The translations under genes were made by a program, and so were the position numbers. Positions 16,364 through 23,617 of a DNA stretch of 27,692 nt are shown in pieces. The stretch is taken from positions 1-27,692 of IMG/VR virus record IMGVR_UViG_3300028609_000013. One strand, written 5' to 3'. Each line of letters starts with the position of its first letter. Positions within the stretch are counted from its first letter, which is position 1. Under the pieces are notes generated by a model that worked only from the letters and a program-made list of their open reading frames with translations, ran no database searches and had not been told where the DNA came from. Source of the DNA: a virus.

Positions 16364-16615
16364 CTACCAACCTAAAACGACGCGAACCGTATTCCCTAAC
16401 AACACCACTACGAGTCCTGCAATCCCCGACGCCAGCCATATTAGGGCGTTTACCCTAGTGGACAGCCCTATACCACCGTTTCCCCAGATTTCTCGTTCCA
16501 GCCGCTCGATCCGCCTGCAGAGTGCAGGTAGCATCCCTGCTATTTCGGCCACCGACACCCGCACGTCGTCCAGTTTTTCCTCTACCCGCTGTAATCGTTC
16601 GCTGTCGTGTGTCAC
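16364..16615 (-). CDS. Small holin/XhlA-like membrane protein
   Basis: The chosen start is GTG 16615, overlapping the peptidase stop as GTGA; the longer upstream frame has unlikely Cys/Gly-rich residues and overlaps the peptidase. The 83-residue product starts with a coiled-coil-like segment (SERLQRVEEKLDDVRVSVAEIAGMLPALCRRIERLEREI), then one hydrophobic segment (VNALIWLASGIAGLVVVLLGN) and a short basic tail. This resembles XhlA-type holin-associated proteins, which have a cytosolic helix and one membrane segment. Position between a peptidase and the terminases supports a lysis role. A membrane-anchored head or packaging protein is possible. No second membrane protein is seen nearby. Confidence 0.72.
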   Translation of the reverse strand: MTHDSERLQRVEEKLDDVRVSVAEIAGMLPALCRRIERLEREIWGNGGIGLSTRVNALIWLASGIAGLVVVLLGNTVRVVLGW

Positions 16616-17388
16616 TCGTCTCCCTCCGGATCGACAACAACTCTCACCGCCCAACCATCTGTCCAAAACGCATCCCTGAAATAACTCTCGGGTACGATCG
16701 CCATACCCCGCTGCCCCCAATCCGGCCCCCACGAATTTACAACTTTCACCCCCCATTGGTTGTATTTTTGAGCGAGCCCTACCGCACACATAGCATGTCC
16801 ACCTGCCCGCCCTACGCGGCTAGGGATCCACCCATCAGGCCCCGGGATAAAGTTAGCGCCTATCAATATACCAATGTTTACCCCAAAGCCTAACTGAATA
16901 GCGCTCGCGATATGCTCAAACGTAGGGCAATCCCAGGCTTCCAAAACACGAAACTTCTTGGCATCCTCTTCCCACCCCTTCGGCCACCTGGACGGCTGCC
17001 AGTGGAGATGGGGCACAATACTGGCGCGGCAGACACCTCGCAGTTCCAGCTCCCGTATCGCATCAACTAAAGTCGATCCTGCGTCCCGCCCCCCATTTAT
17101 ACGTCCGTACAGGTTGCCTGCAGAAAGCTCGACATAGGGCGCCCCCGCTGCAGCACGAAGCAGGTGGATCGCCTGCACACTAGCAAACGCATTACAGGCG
17201 CCTGTCCTGCCCTGGTCTAAAACCCGGGTTATGAAATGGCTCCAGTCGCACGGCCGCCACTCGGCGCCCGGGATTAAACGTCCCCCTCGGCTCGTGCCGA
17301 ACACCGGGTAAACGCTTCCCGGATACGCCGTCCGGGGCAAACACCCCAGAACACGCTCCACTCCAGCAATCAACGCTACAGTTGCCAT
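16612..17388 (-). CDS. Papain-like (C1-type) cysteine peptidase, candidate endolysin
   Basis: The product has 258 residues with the C1 peptidase signature. Residues 57-69 (VLDQGRTGACNAF) hold the oxyanion Gln59 and nucleophile Cys65, GGHAMCAVG holds His198, and VVNSWGPDWGQRG holds Asn218. All three catalytic positions and the closing NSWG-xxWG motif are present. I see no pro-domain inhibitor of the usual length and no clear signal peptide. It lies between a signal-peptide protein and a holin-like gene, so it may be the lytic enzyme acting on cell-surface protein or peptide cross-links. A virion-maturation or adsorption protease is the alternative. The enzyme class is well supported; the lysis role is inference from context. 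Confidence 0.9.
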   Translation of the reverse strand: MATVALIAGVERVLGCLPRTAYPGSVYPVFGTSRGGRLIPGAEWRPCDWSHFITRVLDQGRTGACNAFASVQAIHLLRAAAGAPYVELSAGNLYGRINGGRDAGSTLVDAIRELELRGVCRASIVPHLHWQPSRWPKGWEEDAKKFRVLEAWDCPTFEHIASAIQLGFGVNIGILIGANFIPGPDGWIPSRVGRAGGHAMCAVGLAQKYNQWGVKVVNSWGPDWGQRGMAIVPESYFRDAFWTDGWAVRVVVDPEGDE

Positions 17389-17394
17389 AGAGAA

Positions 17395-18132
17395 TCACCA
17401 CGGGCAGTACGGACCTACACATGGACCTACGTACACTGGGGCAGGCCGCCGACTCCCTTCCGTACGCGACTGGGCAGCCACCACAAGGCCCAGCTTGCCT
17501 AGAATAGTGACAAACTCGCCTCTATTACGCGGAGCACTAAACGAATGATAACTTCCATCCTTAGAAATCGCTAGCAGCCGAGGCAGCCCCTCGCGAATCG
17601 CTACCTCAATCCACGCTTTCAACTCCCTCGGCACCTGCCCCCGCTCGTCCTTAACATCCTTGTCCACCACCCGGAACTCCCAGCCAGCAGCCTGGAGTGC
17701 TCGACGGATGTTCACGTCATTCTGCGCAAGCGCCTGTTCTACGGTTCGCTCACTCGACTCTTCAATCCACAGGAGGATGTACGGAGGTTTAGGCTCCGGC
17801 CTTGGAGGCTCCGGCCTAGGAGGCTTCGGATCTGGCCCCGGTTGAGGGGCACTCCCGTTCCGGAATCTATGCACCACTATCCGTGGGGCGCCATCATTGC
17901 AATCGGCAGCCACTATCACGACCGATGCGGGCCTAGATGAGGCAAAAATCAGCCCCCGATCGCCCCCGGGAAGAACTACCTCCAGAAAACGAGCCGCCAT
18001 CTCCTCCGGAAGCACTTTCCACGTTACCGGCCCTGAGGCGCCATCAAACCGGAAAACGGCCAGGTCTCCGGGCTCTACCTCGGTTGGACCTACGATGGCC
18101 AGCCCGAACACTAACGCCAGAAAAGCCCACAT
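17395..18132 (-). CDS. Signal-peptide protein with Pro-rich linker, unknown function
   Basis: The product has 245 residues. The N terminus MWAFLALVFGLAIVGPTEVEPGD looks like a short export signal, but no lipobox is visible. A beta-rich domain (to about residue 92) is followed by a Pro-rich linker (95-117). Then comes a second domain with YILLWIEESSERTVEQALAQ, WEFRVVDKDVKDERG and PRLLAISKDGSYHSFSAP, an alternation of strands and helices that could be thioredoxin-like; this is only a guess. The C terminus holds PCVGPYCPW with two cysteines. It lies directly before the peptidase, so it may be a periplasmic or envelope-active lysis partner. I do not recognise a family. The stop is six bases before the peptidase start. 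Confidence 0.8.
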   Translation of the reverse strand: MWAFLALVFGLAIVGPTEVEPGDLAVFRFDGASGPVTWKVLPEEMAARFLEVVLPGGDRGLIFASSRPASVVIVAADCNDGAPRIVVHRFRNGSAPQPGPDPKPPRPEPPRPEPKPPYILLWIEESSERTVEQALAQNDVNIRRALQAAGWEFRVVDKDVKDERGQVPRELKAWIEVAIREGLPRLLAISKDGSYHSFSAPRNRGEFVTILGKLGLVVAAQSRTEGSRRPAPVYVGPCVGPYCPW

Positions 18133-18135
18133 CGA

Positions 18136-18354
18136 CTAGGTCTCTCTATCCGTCCCTCGCTCTAACTCGCCCAACGCGTCACTGAAACTCCTGTACACAG
18201 GCGCGAACCCAGGCCCTAACAGTCGATACAGCACCAAAACCAACTCCGCCACCTCCTTGGCAATCAATAAAGCCTCTCCCGGTGTAATCCTCCCGTCAGC
18301 ACTAGCCTGCCGCACCGCCTCAATAACGTCCCGCAGCTCTTTAACTAGGTCCAT
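18136..18354 (-). CDS. Small helical protein of unknown function
   Basis: The chosen start ATG 18354 has GGGAGA about eight bases upstream; a longer frame from 18414 would begin within the -10 box of the likely promoter. The 72-residue product (MDLVKELRDVIEAVRQASAD...) is helical, with a hydrophobic segment (AKEVAELVLVLYRLLG) that is amphipathic rather than a clear membrane span. It is the first gene after the repeat-rich region, so it begins the lysis/late operon. A holin-like or regulatory role cannot be told apart here. Confidence 0.7.
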   Translation of the reverse strand: MDLVKELRDVIEAVRQASADGRITPGEALLIAKEVAELVLVLYRLLGPGFAPVYRSFSDALGELERGTDRET

Positions 18355-18413
18355 AACCAATCTCCCTATTCGACTCTGCCGACGCACCCACTGTACAAAC
18401 ACTCCCCAAAACA

Positions 18414-18419
18414 ATTATA
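18414..18419 (-). promoter_or_regulatory. Candidate late promoter -10 box
   Basis: TATAAT occurs on the minus strand about 60 bases before the first lysis gene. No good -35 box lies 16-18 bases upstream, where the sequence is G-rich. If functional, this promoter may need a phage activator or an extended -10, and it would drive the lysis and structural genes. Confidence 0.4.
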
Positions 18420-18528
18420 CCGCCCACCCCCCAACCCGCCAGCACCTAAACGCCACATTAGTAGAGATCAGCCAAGATTAGTAGAGATCAGTTGCCAAAT
18501 CACCTTAGTGATCTCTACTAAAATATGT

Positions 18529-18572
18529 CCGTTCCTGGCCGTTCCTGGCCGTGCGCGGCCGCTCCTGACCGG
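18529..18572 (+). repeat. Left 10 bp tandem array, CCGTTCCTGG-type
   Basis: Units are CCGTTCCTGG, CCGTTCCTGG, CCGTGCGCGG and CCGCTCCTGA, followed by CCGG. Each is 10 bases long, close to one helical turn, so proteins bound to each unit would line up on one DNA face. Confidence 0.85.
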
Positions 18573-18714
18573 AAATAGTAGAGATAGTAGAGATGACCTC
18601 TGCTGTCCACCCGCTACTGTCTTTGTGTCCTGCCATTTTTCCGATCGTTTTGATCGATCACGATTTCCCCCTTACGGTTAGCACTACTATCTCTACTATC
18701 TCTACTGTTTTCGG

Positions 18715-18754
18715 CCAGGAACGGTCAGGAGCGGTCAGGAGCGGTCAGGAGCGG
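18715..18754 (-). repeat. Right 10 bp tandem array, complement of the left array
   Basis: Units on the plus strand are CCAGGAACGG then three copies of TCAGGAGCGG. The block is the mirror image of the left array, with the same start-to-centre distance. Confidence 0.85.
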
Positions 18755-18856
18755 ACAATTTTTAGTAGAGATAATATTTGTGATCACTCTACTAATCTCT
18801 ACTATTTCGGCCTGCATCTCTACTGCCTCCGTCGCTCGTGGTCCGTTTGAGGGGGC

Positions 18857-21412
18857 TTATTCTTCCTCCTGTCTCCACGCCTGTTCACTACGCTCAATCC
18901 GGTAGCGGGTGTACCCCATTGTTTTGCCTGCTGGGACTAGCCGTCGGCCACCGTACTCCTGTTCGGCCATTCGCCTAAACAGGTAGCCCAGTGAGTCGTG
19001 TGCCAGTGCCTTGGGAGCTACGCTGGCGCTTAGGAGCGTTTCTAGTTCCTGTGCCTCTGGGGAGTTGTGCCTGGATGTTTGTAGCAACTGCAGCACAGTG
19101 CGAACAGTAAAATGCTGGGCAGCGAATTGCCGGTCTAAAAGTTCAAGAATCGCAATTTTCCGTTCGTAATCGGGGTCATCTTCGAGTTTTACTCTAGCGG
19201 TCCAGGGGTCGGGATAACCTAACCAAATGAGCGACTCGCGGACTATCTGGCCCCATTTCCTGAAGATGGTCAGCGTCGGGACCTGCCGTGATATAGGTCT
19301 CCCTGCGATCAGGTACGCTTTTGCGATGATGAGAAAGCAGCTAATCAATTCCTTCCTGACTTTTTGGGTTAACGCGATTACATCAGGGGGATTGCCGGGA
19401 GCCATATCTGGGTCGCCCGTCTGAGTTCGGCTATCAAGATGCACCTCGAGAGTCCTGCGCGCCAGATCTCCGCCAACCTGGACGTTATTGCCATTAATAA
19501 GGTAAAGAAACCGATTGGGGTGTTCCACAATTCTGCTTTCCCCAAGCAAGCGGAAGGATAGTCGCGGGCTGGTCAGAAAGCTGGCCAATTGATCACTACT
19601 CAGTCGCTTGTTGTAGTTGTCGATACTGATAACAGGCCAACCCTGATGGATAGCGCTCTCGATGCGCTTATCGATCTCCTCGTGCGCCTCTCTAGGTGTT
19701 ATTCTGGATACTACTCGGCCTGTGGCAATAACAGCCACAAGGTCAGCAAGCAAAGTTTTGCCTGCGCCCTGTCTCGTCGCTGATATCATGAATAGCGGTG
19801 TCTGGTCGAGTGAAGGGAGAACTGCAGCGGTATAGAGGCAGGCTAGGCCCACGCTTTCAGAAAGGGTATTAGCGAACTTAAAGGGAAGCGAGTGCACTAG
19901 TGTCAATACCCCATCCAGGGCGCGTTTAGCGTTTTCTATCGTGGGCCTTTCGGGTATTTGCTCTAGAATGTCTGTCCAGTTGTCGGTGAAGAAAAGGCCG
20001 GTTTCGGAGTCGTGCCCTAAGGGCGCCCGTATCTCTCCGTTTGTGTCGATATAGGGCGTGTAGGCGAACCCAGCGAACGGCAGAAGAGTAGTTTCAGGAT
20101 TGTCTAGGAGAAGAGAGAGAACACTGGAGGGAATAGGTCTTTCTTCAAGAGTTTCAGGATCTGTGAAGCGGACGTGGTCCGCCAGCAGGAGAAGGACGGC
20201 TTCCGGTGACGGAGGATGGATCTGATACTCTAACTCGCTGTTTTTCGCTGCCGAGCATTTTTTTACCACAACAAGACTAGAGCCCATCCGGTAAAGCGGC
20301 ACCGCCTTGGTGACGATAACATGTTCAAGCTGTTTGACGATTCGCTTTAATCGCTGCGGCAGGGGCGAATACTCGATGACTGTACGGTTGTCATCCTTGT
20401 AGTCGACGAGGGACCGGATGGCACGGATGATAGACTCGGGCACTCCTGCTTCTAAAAGAAGAGAAGCGGCTGCGACATCTTCCAGTGGTTTGTCATAGGT
20501 AGTTTCCAGTGTTTTATATCTATCGGGCAAGTTGTTGTTGGGCAGCAGTGCGACACATTCATCGTAGATGCGTTGACTATCCTCGCGTGAGAGGCCGCTG
20601 CGGCGGAGCAACCCGGCCAAACCCAGCGACAGTTTGTGCCGACTGCCATCGGTCCAGTATGGCGCCAGGAGTTCTTTAAGTTGGCGGGCGACTACGTTAG
20701 TGTCGCGAGCCGTGGGCGGTTTGGCCTGCCGTTGCTGTTGGGGAGTTAGTTGGCGCCGGGGCGTCGCGCGCTGTTTTTTGAAGATGGCTTTGAGCAGTTT
20801 AGGGGGCACAGGGGAGATATCGCGATCATTAATGAACCTGTACCTGTGGCCAGAGGGATGTAAGGACGGGGCAACGACCACGAACTGTCCGTCCCGTTTA
20901 ACTTCGATATGATCTCCCAGCTGCGACGCGAGGGAAAAACCAGCAGGGACGTCGGGGTACTGAAAAAACAGATGTACACCGCGCCCGGTACGGGCAACAA
21001 GGGTATAGTCTCGTGTAAGGCCAAACTCTTTTTTAAGCCAGAGAAGCTGTTTTTCAGGCTGGTCGATGTCGAGAACCAGCACGCCAGACGCGCGACCGCA
21101 AACTAGTCCGAGATTGCATTTTAACGGAAGGAATTTTTGAAGAAGGGCCTCATCAAATCTAGTTGTAGTCTCCCAGCCTACGATCATGGGGTGTTTTCCC
21201 GGGGTTCTGCACAGTGGCTCACCCGAGGCCAAGCGCTTGATATCCCCACATCGACAGAGGAACTGGTTGTTGCACTGCGTTAGGCCGTAAACGGGAATAA
21301 TCGGCCAATCACGACTTTTGTATGCGGCCACCGCTTGTTCAATCGTGCAGATGGAAGAAAGGCCGGCGCCTGAAAAACGGTTACTGTGTGTTTGGGGCTG
21401 GGTGTTGTTCAT
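18857..21412 (-). CDS. Primase-polymerase / SF3-type helicase fusion
   Basis: The product has 851 residues. Residues 20-215 resemble a bifunctional primase-polymerase: Cys47, Cys53, Cys55 and Cys68 may bind zinc, GKHP at 72-75 and VLVLDIDQP (Asp115, Asp117) hold catalytic acids, RTGRGVHLFF at 141-150 carries His147, and FVVVAPSLHPSGHRY matches the family. The C-terminal part holds Walker A ATRQGAGKT (545-553), Walker B VISID (594-598), a sensor-like LINGNN (638-643) and GDLARRTLEVHLD with Arg652/653. It would unwind and prime at the origin. Phages with this fusion often place it next to the origin; the repeat array lies just after its stop. It overlaps the HTH gene by 32 bases. Confidence 0.9.
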   Translation of the reverse strand: MNNTQPQTHSNRFSGAGLSSICTIEQAVAAYKSRDWPIIPVYGLTQCNNQFLCRCGDIKRLASGEPLCRTPGKHPMIVGWETTTRFDEALLQKFLPLKCNLGLVCGRASGVLVLDIDQPEKQLLWLKKEFGLTRDYTLVARTGRGVHLFFQYPDVPAGFSLASQLGDHIEVKRDGQFVVVAPSLHPSGHRYRFINDRDISPVPPKLLKAIFKKQRATPRRQLTPQQQRQAKPPTARDTNVVARQLKELLAPYWTDGSRHKLSLGLAGLLRRSGLSREDSQRIYDECVALLPNNNLPDRYKTLETTYDKPLEDVAAASLLLEAGVPESIIRAIRSLVDYKDDNRTVIEYSPLPQRLKRIVKQLEHVIVTKAVPLYRMGSSLVVVKKCSAAKNSELEYQIHPPSPEAVLLLLADHVRFTDPETLEERPIPSSVLSLLLDNPETTLLPFAGFAYTPYIDTNGEIRAPLGHDSETGLFFTDNWTDILEQIPERPTIENAKRALDGVLTLVHSLPFKFANTLSESVGLACLYTAAVLPSLDQTPLFMISATRQGAGKTLLADLVAVIATGRVVSRITPREAHEEIDKRIESAIHQGWPVISIDNYNKRLSSDQLASFLTSPRLSFRLLGESRIVEHPNRFLYLINGNNVQVGGDLARRTLEVHLDSRTQTGDPDMAPGNPPDVIALTQKVRKELISCFLIIAKAYLIAGRPISRQVPTLTIFRKWGQIVRESLIWLGYPDPWTARVKLEDDPDYERKIAILELLDRQFAAQHFTVRTVLQLLQTSRHNSPEAQELETLLSASVAPKALAHDSLGYLFRRMAEQEYGGRRLVPAGKTMGYTRYRIERSEQAWRQEEE

Positions 21413-21584
21413 GTGTACGGACCCACTCTCGTAACGTATCCGAGCGGAACAGTCGTCGACTGCCTATTTGTACAGTAGGCAGTTTTCCTTCCTTTACTAG
21501 CCGCCGGATCGTTCGCTCACTAACTCCGAGTACAGCGGCAGCTTCGCGGATGTTCAGTAGCAGTTTCCCAGGGGAGTTATCCAT
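21381..21584 (-). CDS. Small excisionase-like helix-turn-helix protein
   Basis: The product has 67 residues. Residues 9-30 (LNIREAAAVLGVSERTIRRLVKEGKLP) and the following QIGSRRLFRSDTLREWV match the DNA-binding helix-turn-helix 17/excisionase layout (MerR-like winged helix). Such small proteins often act as transcription factors or excisionases. No integrase is in the window, so a regulator, possibly of the nearby repeat array, is more likely; this is inference. An AAGGAGG ribosome site precedes ATG 21584. Its end overlaps the primase start, so the two are co-expressed. Confidence 0.85.
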   Translation of the reverse strand: MDNSPGKLLLNIREAAAVLGVSERTIRRLVKEGKLPTVQIGSRRLFRSDTLREWVRTHEQHPAPNTQ

Positions 21585-21634
21585 GGGGCCTCCTTAAACG
21601 GCCTTGGTGTAATTGGTCTACCTAGGGACAGCCG

Positions 21635-22351
21635 TTAAAAGACCATGTCATTTTCCGACTGAGCCCGCTCTTGCGGAGAAGAGGTAGAGATTTGTCTGGC
21701 CGGCTTGCTGCGGATTTTGGCGGTTAGCTTTTGTACGCGGCCTTCGTCAGGCTGAGTTACCTCTTGCGGTTCTACGTCGAGTACAGGTTCAGGAATGTCA
21801 AGTGCCTCCTCAGTGATGGAGAACCCTCGCAGCACGTCGGGAAACGCGTCGCGGAGGGCCCAGGAGCGGGCGCGCATCTGGAGCATGCGTTGTGGGTACT
21901 GCTGCCATGGGCCAGGTTTGCCCCACAGATTCGCTCGTACAGCATCCTCTACAGTAAACTCGCGGGTAACAGGTTTTCCGGGACGGCGCCGTACTGTACA
22001 TCTAGCACCTATCAGTTTTCCGCTAGCGGGATCGTAGAGTATCTCCTCAGAGAACACAGACTCATCCCAGTCGGGGTGAGTTTTACATAAGGCGAGAGCG
22101 GCGTCTCCCCACACAGCAGGGCGTCCGTTGATCACCGCAATGTTTTGCAGGGACGCGAGTGGGCCCAGACCGATTTCTGCACCGAAAACCATGGTAACGG
22201 CGATAGTGTTCGCGTCAGTGCCTTTAGGCGCCAGTCCGCTTTCCGCGACCATTTTGGCGAAGCGCAGATAGTCGTCGACGGTGGACAACCGAATAGGGGC
22301 ATTGGCCCGCTGGGCTGTTTGGACGACGGCAGGTACATGGTCATTGTTCAT
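21635..22351 (-). CDS. RecT-like single-strand annealing protein
   Basis: The product has 238 residues. The core (TVDDYLRFAKMVAESGL, then FGAEIGLGPLASLQNIAVINGRPAVWGDAALAL at about residues 56-88) fits the RecT family, where a helix is followed by 'elGl-p--al--i-vi-Gkp-l--d'. The region ARCTVRRRPGKPVTREFTVEDAVRA continues the fold. The last 60 residues are charged and disordered, ending with ENDMVF. RecT proteins anneal complementary single strands and pair with a 5'-to-3' exonuclease, here the YqaJ-like neighbour that overlaps the start by 11 bases. Its acidic tail could bind SSB-like partners, but that is a guess. No regulatory site is seen. Confidence 0.82.
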   Translation of the reverse strand: MNNDHVPAVVQTAQRANAPIRLSTVDDYLRFAKMVAESGLAPKGTDANTIAVTMVFGAEIGLGPLASLQNIAVINGRPAVWGDAALALCKTHPDWDESVFSEEILYDPASGKLIGARCTVRRRPGKPVTREFTVEDAVRANLWGKPGPWQQYPQRMLQMRARSWALRDAFPDVLRGFSITEEALDIPEPVLDVEPQEVTQPDEGRVQKLTAKIRSKPARQISTSSPQERAQSENDMVF

Positions 22352-23252
22352 TTCGAGCAGCCTCCCTTAGATCAAAACGGTGATAGGTGGACAACCGTTC
22401 AACCTCTTTAGCAACCTCCGGATAGCGGGTGCGAAGCAGGTCGAGGTCCACTGCACGCCGCTGCACCTCAGTATAAGAGAGTTTCCAGCCGGAGGGAGCG
22501 ATGCCGATTTGTGCATCACCTAACGCGGTTATCAACTGTCGCTGTAACAGTTCGCGCCGCTCGTCAAGCTCTTTTATCTGCTGGCGGATTGCGACATACT
22601 CGGCTATGAGAGGATCAACCTCCGCTGGTAAGTGTACTGTGGTCGGCGTTCTTCGAATCTGCTGGAGATACTCCAGTGGCGGGGGCTCGTCAGATGGTGG
22701 AATGCGTGGCTGAATGTGGTTTCTCCAGAAGGCAACACACCTCTCGACGATGGCGTGGATGAGCTCGGGGTAACGGGGAATTTTGTACAGACGCCATTCA
22801 AAACCTCGACGCGACGCGAGGAGAAGAGGCACATAGGCGACTTCCAGCCCCGTAACAAACAGGGCATGCTGAGTCTGCACCAGCACGTAGTCAGGAACGT
22901 CGCTGGACAGATCGTCACCCCACCCTTCAGGGAAGGAGGACGTTTTGGCCTCGATGAGCGCGTGGGAGGCGATCCCGTCGCATGTCGCGGAAAGGATGGG
23001 TTGCTCTTTAGATACACGGAACACGTTGTGGCGGACGTTTGTTAGCCCCACCCTTTCCGCGGCGTACTTAACCAGTGTTCTTTCAAGCCGTCGGCCGGTC
23101 TCCATAGCTTGAGAGTCTGGTGTTTCTATTTCAGAGACTTTTCTCCAGTAGATGTCGGCGGGAGTTTCCCAGGGGGATACCCCGCAAATTGCCGGCGATT
23201 CCGATGCCCCTATGTGCCGTCGACGGCGCTTTTGTCGGTGTTCGCTGAGCAT
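22341..23252 (-). CDS. YqaJ-family viral recombinase/exonuclease
   Basis: The product has 303 residues. RRRRHIGASESPAICGVSPW (10-28) and the following YWRKV are the hallmark of YqaJ/lambda-exonuclease-type nucleases; ETGRRLERTL (51-60) gives Glu51. ATCDG (Asp92), LIEAKTS (Glu101, Lys103) and YVLVQTQHALFVTG (Gln126) complete the PD-(D/E)XK active site. Such enzymes resect double-strand ends from 5' to 3' to provide single strands for RecT. The C terminus (residues 180-303) includes a coiled-coil-like segment (ELDERRELLQRQLITAL). A good AGGAGAT ribosome site precedes ATG 23252. It overlaps the upstream nuclease by 43 bases. Confidence 0.9.
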   Translation of the reverse strand: MLSEHRQKRRRRHIGASESPAICGVSPWETPADIYWRKVSEIETPDSQAMETGRRLERTLVKYAAERVGLTNVRHNVFRVSKEQPILSATCDGIASHALIEAKTSSFPEGWGDDLSSDVPDYVLVQTQHALFVTGLEVAYVPLLLASRRGFEWRLYKIPRYPELIHAIVERCVAFWRNHIQPRIPPSDEPPPLEYLQQIRRTPTTVHLPAEVDPLIAEYVAIRQQIKELDERRELLQRQLITALGDAQIGIAPSGWKLSYTEVQRRAVDLDLLRTRYPEVAKEVERLSTYHRFDLREAARNEQ

Positions 23253-23617
23253 GTCAGTTCATCTCCTGTCATTACGACTCGTATGATCCGCGGTTTCCAG
23301 ACGCGGCGATTCCTGCGCCGTAGGCGCCTCCACCACCACAGCTCGATCGATCCTCCAGCACGGAGCCACGCCACAGCAGCAGCACGCGTAGACTCATCCT
23401 CCATGATCCGCTGCAGATGTCTGCCATGTCCGCAGGTGTAGGCCTGTATAGCGACGATGGAGCGTTCCCCGATGGCCACAATATCGATAAACCCGAAAAG
23501 ATCTTGGCGTCGTTTCGCCTGGGGAATCCACCGTTCGACGACGTCGGCGACGATATTTGTTTCTCGCAGGTACCGTAGGGTTAGTTTGTTGGCCTGAGTG
23601 CCCATACGAGTGTTCAC
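23210..23617 (-). CDS. PD-(D/E)XK-like small nuclease
   Basis: The product has 135 residues, starts at GTG 23617 and overlaps the clamp stop as GTGA. Residues 37-60 (RRQDLFGFIDIVAIGERSIVAIQAY) form the Holliday-junction-resolvase-like strand pair: Asp45, then a hydrophobic strand with Gln58 where other members carry Glu or Gln. RHLQRI and AVAWLRAGGSIELWWWRR follow as in related phage nucleases, ending with W-P-R. The loss of a full acidic D...E-x-K triad means activity is not certain. Its place between clamp and recombination genes fits repair or resolution of branched DNA. The C-terminal end is short and basic. Confidence 0.8.
   Translation of the reverse strand: MNTRMGTQANKLTLRYLRETNIVADVVERWIPQAKRRQDLFGFIDIVAIGERSIVAIQAYTCGHGRHLQRIMEDESTRAAAVAWLRAGGSIELWWWRRLRRRNRRVWKPRIIRVVMTGDELTCSANTDKSAVDGT

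Larger units (their letters stand above)
18458..18825. repeat. Diverged giant inverted repeat of TAGTAGAGAT and CCGTTCCTGG-type iterons
   Basis: Left arm 18458-18594 and right arm 18689-18825 are imperfect reverse complements around a centre near 18641. In the left arm, TTAGTAGAGATCA lies at 18458 and 18478, its reverse complement at 18509-18521, four 10 bp units of CCGTTCCTGG type at 18529-18568, and overlapping TAGTAGAGAT copies at 18576 and 18585. The right arm mirrors these: ATCTCTACTA at 18689 and ATCTCTACTG at 18698, four complementary units at 18715-18754, TTAGTAGAGAT at 18762, and inverted copies at 18795 and 18816. An imperfect extra copy (TGATCACTCTACTAA) lies at 18781. Copies match in order and at the mirrored distances. 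Such arrays near a primase gene suit an origin or a multi-site regulator, both inferred. Confidence 0.9.
18415..18856. other. Gene-free region between replication and late modules
   Basis: This stretch of 442 bases has no convincing reading frame on either strand. It holds the palindromic repeat array described separately, a 94-base central spacer and the candidate late promoter. At least seven GATC sites fall in about 330 bases, three of them within 20 bases of the middle of the spacer. Confidence 0.75.

Noticed and set aside
16612-16789. Upstream extension of the holin-like gene to ATG 16789
   Set aside because: The extra 58 residues are Gly/Cys/Arg-rich and overlap the end of the peptidase with its catalytic Asn region; GTG 16615 has the GTGA coupling seen at other junctions.
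18458-18825. CRISPR array
   Set aside because: Repeats are about 10 bp, occur in both orientations, and the gaps are not spacers of uniform length.
18593-18850. Plus-strand frame of 85 codons in the palindrome
   Set aside because: It consists of repeat-derived residues (repeated Ser-Thr-Ile and Arg-Ser-Gly-Gln units), so it is a by-product of the iterons.
21381-21584. Phage excisionase indicating lysogeny
   Set aside because: The fold fits, but no integrase or attachment site is seen, so temperate lifestyle cannot be claimed.
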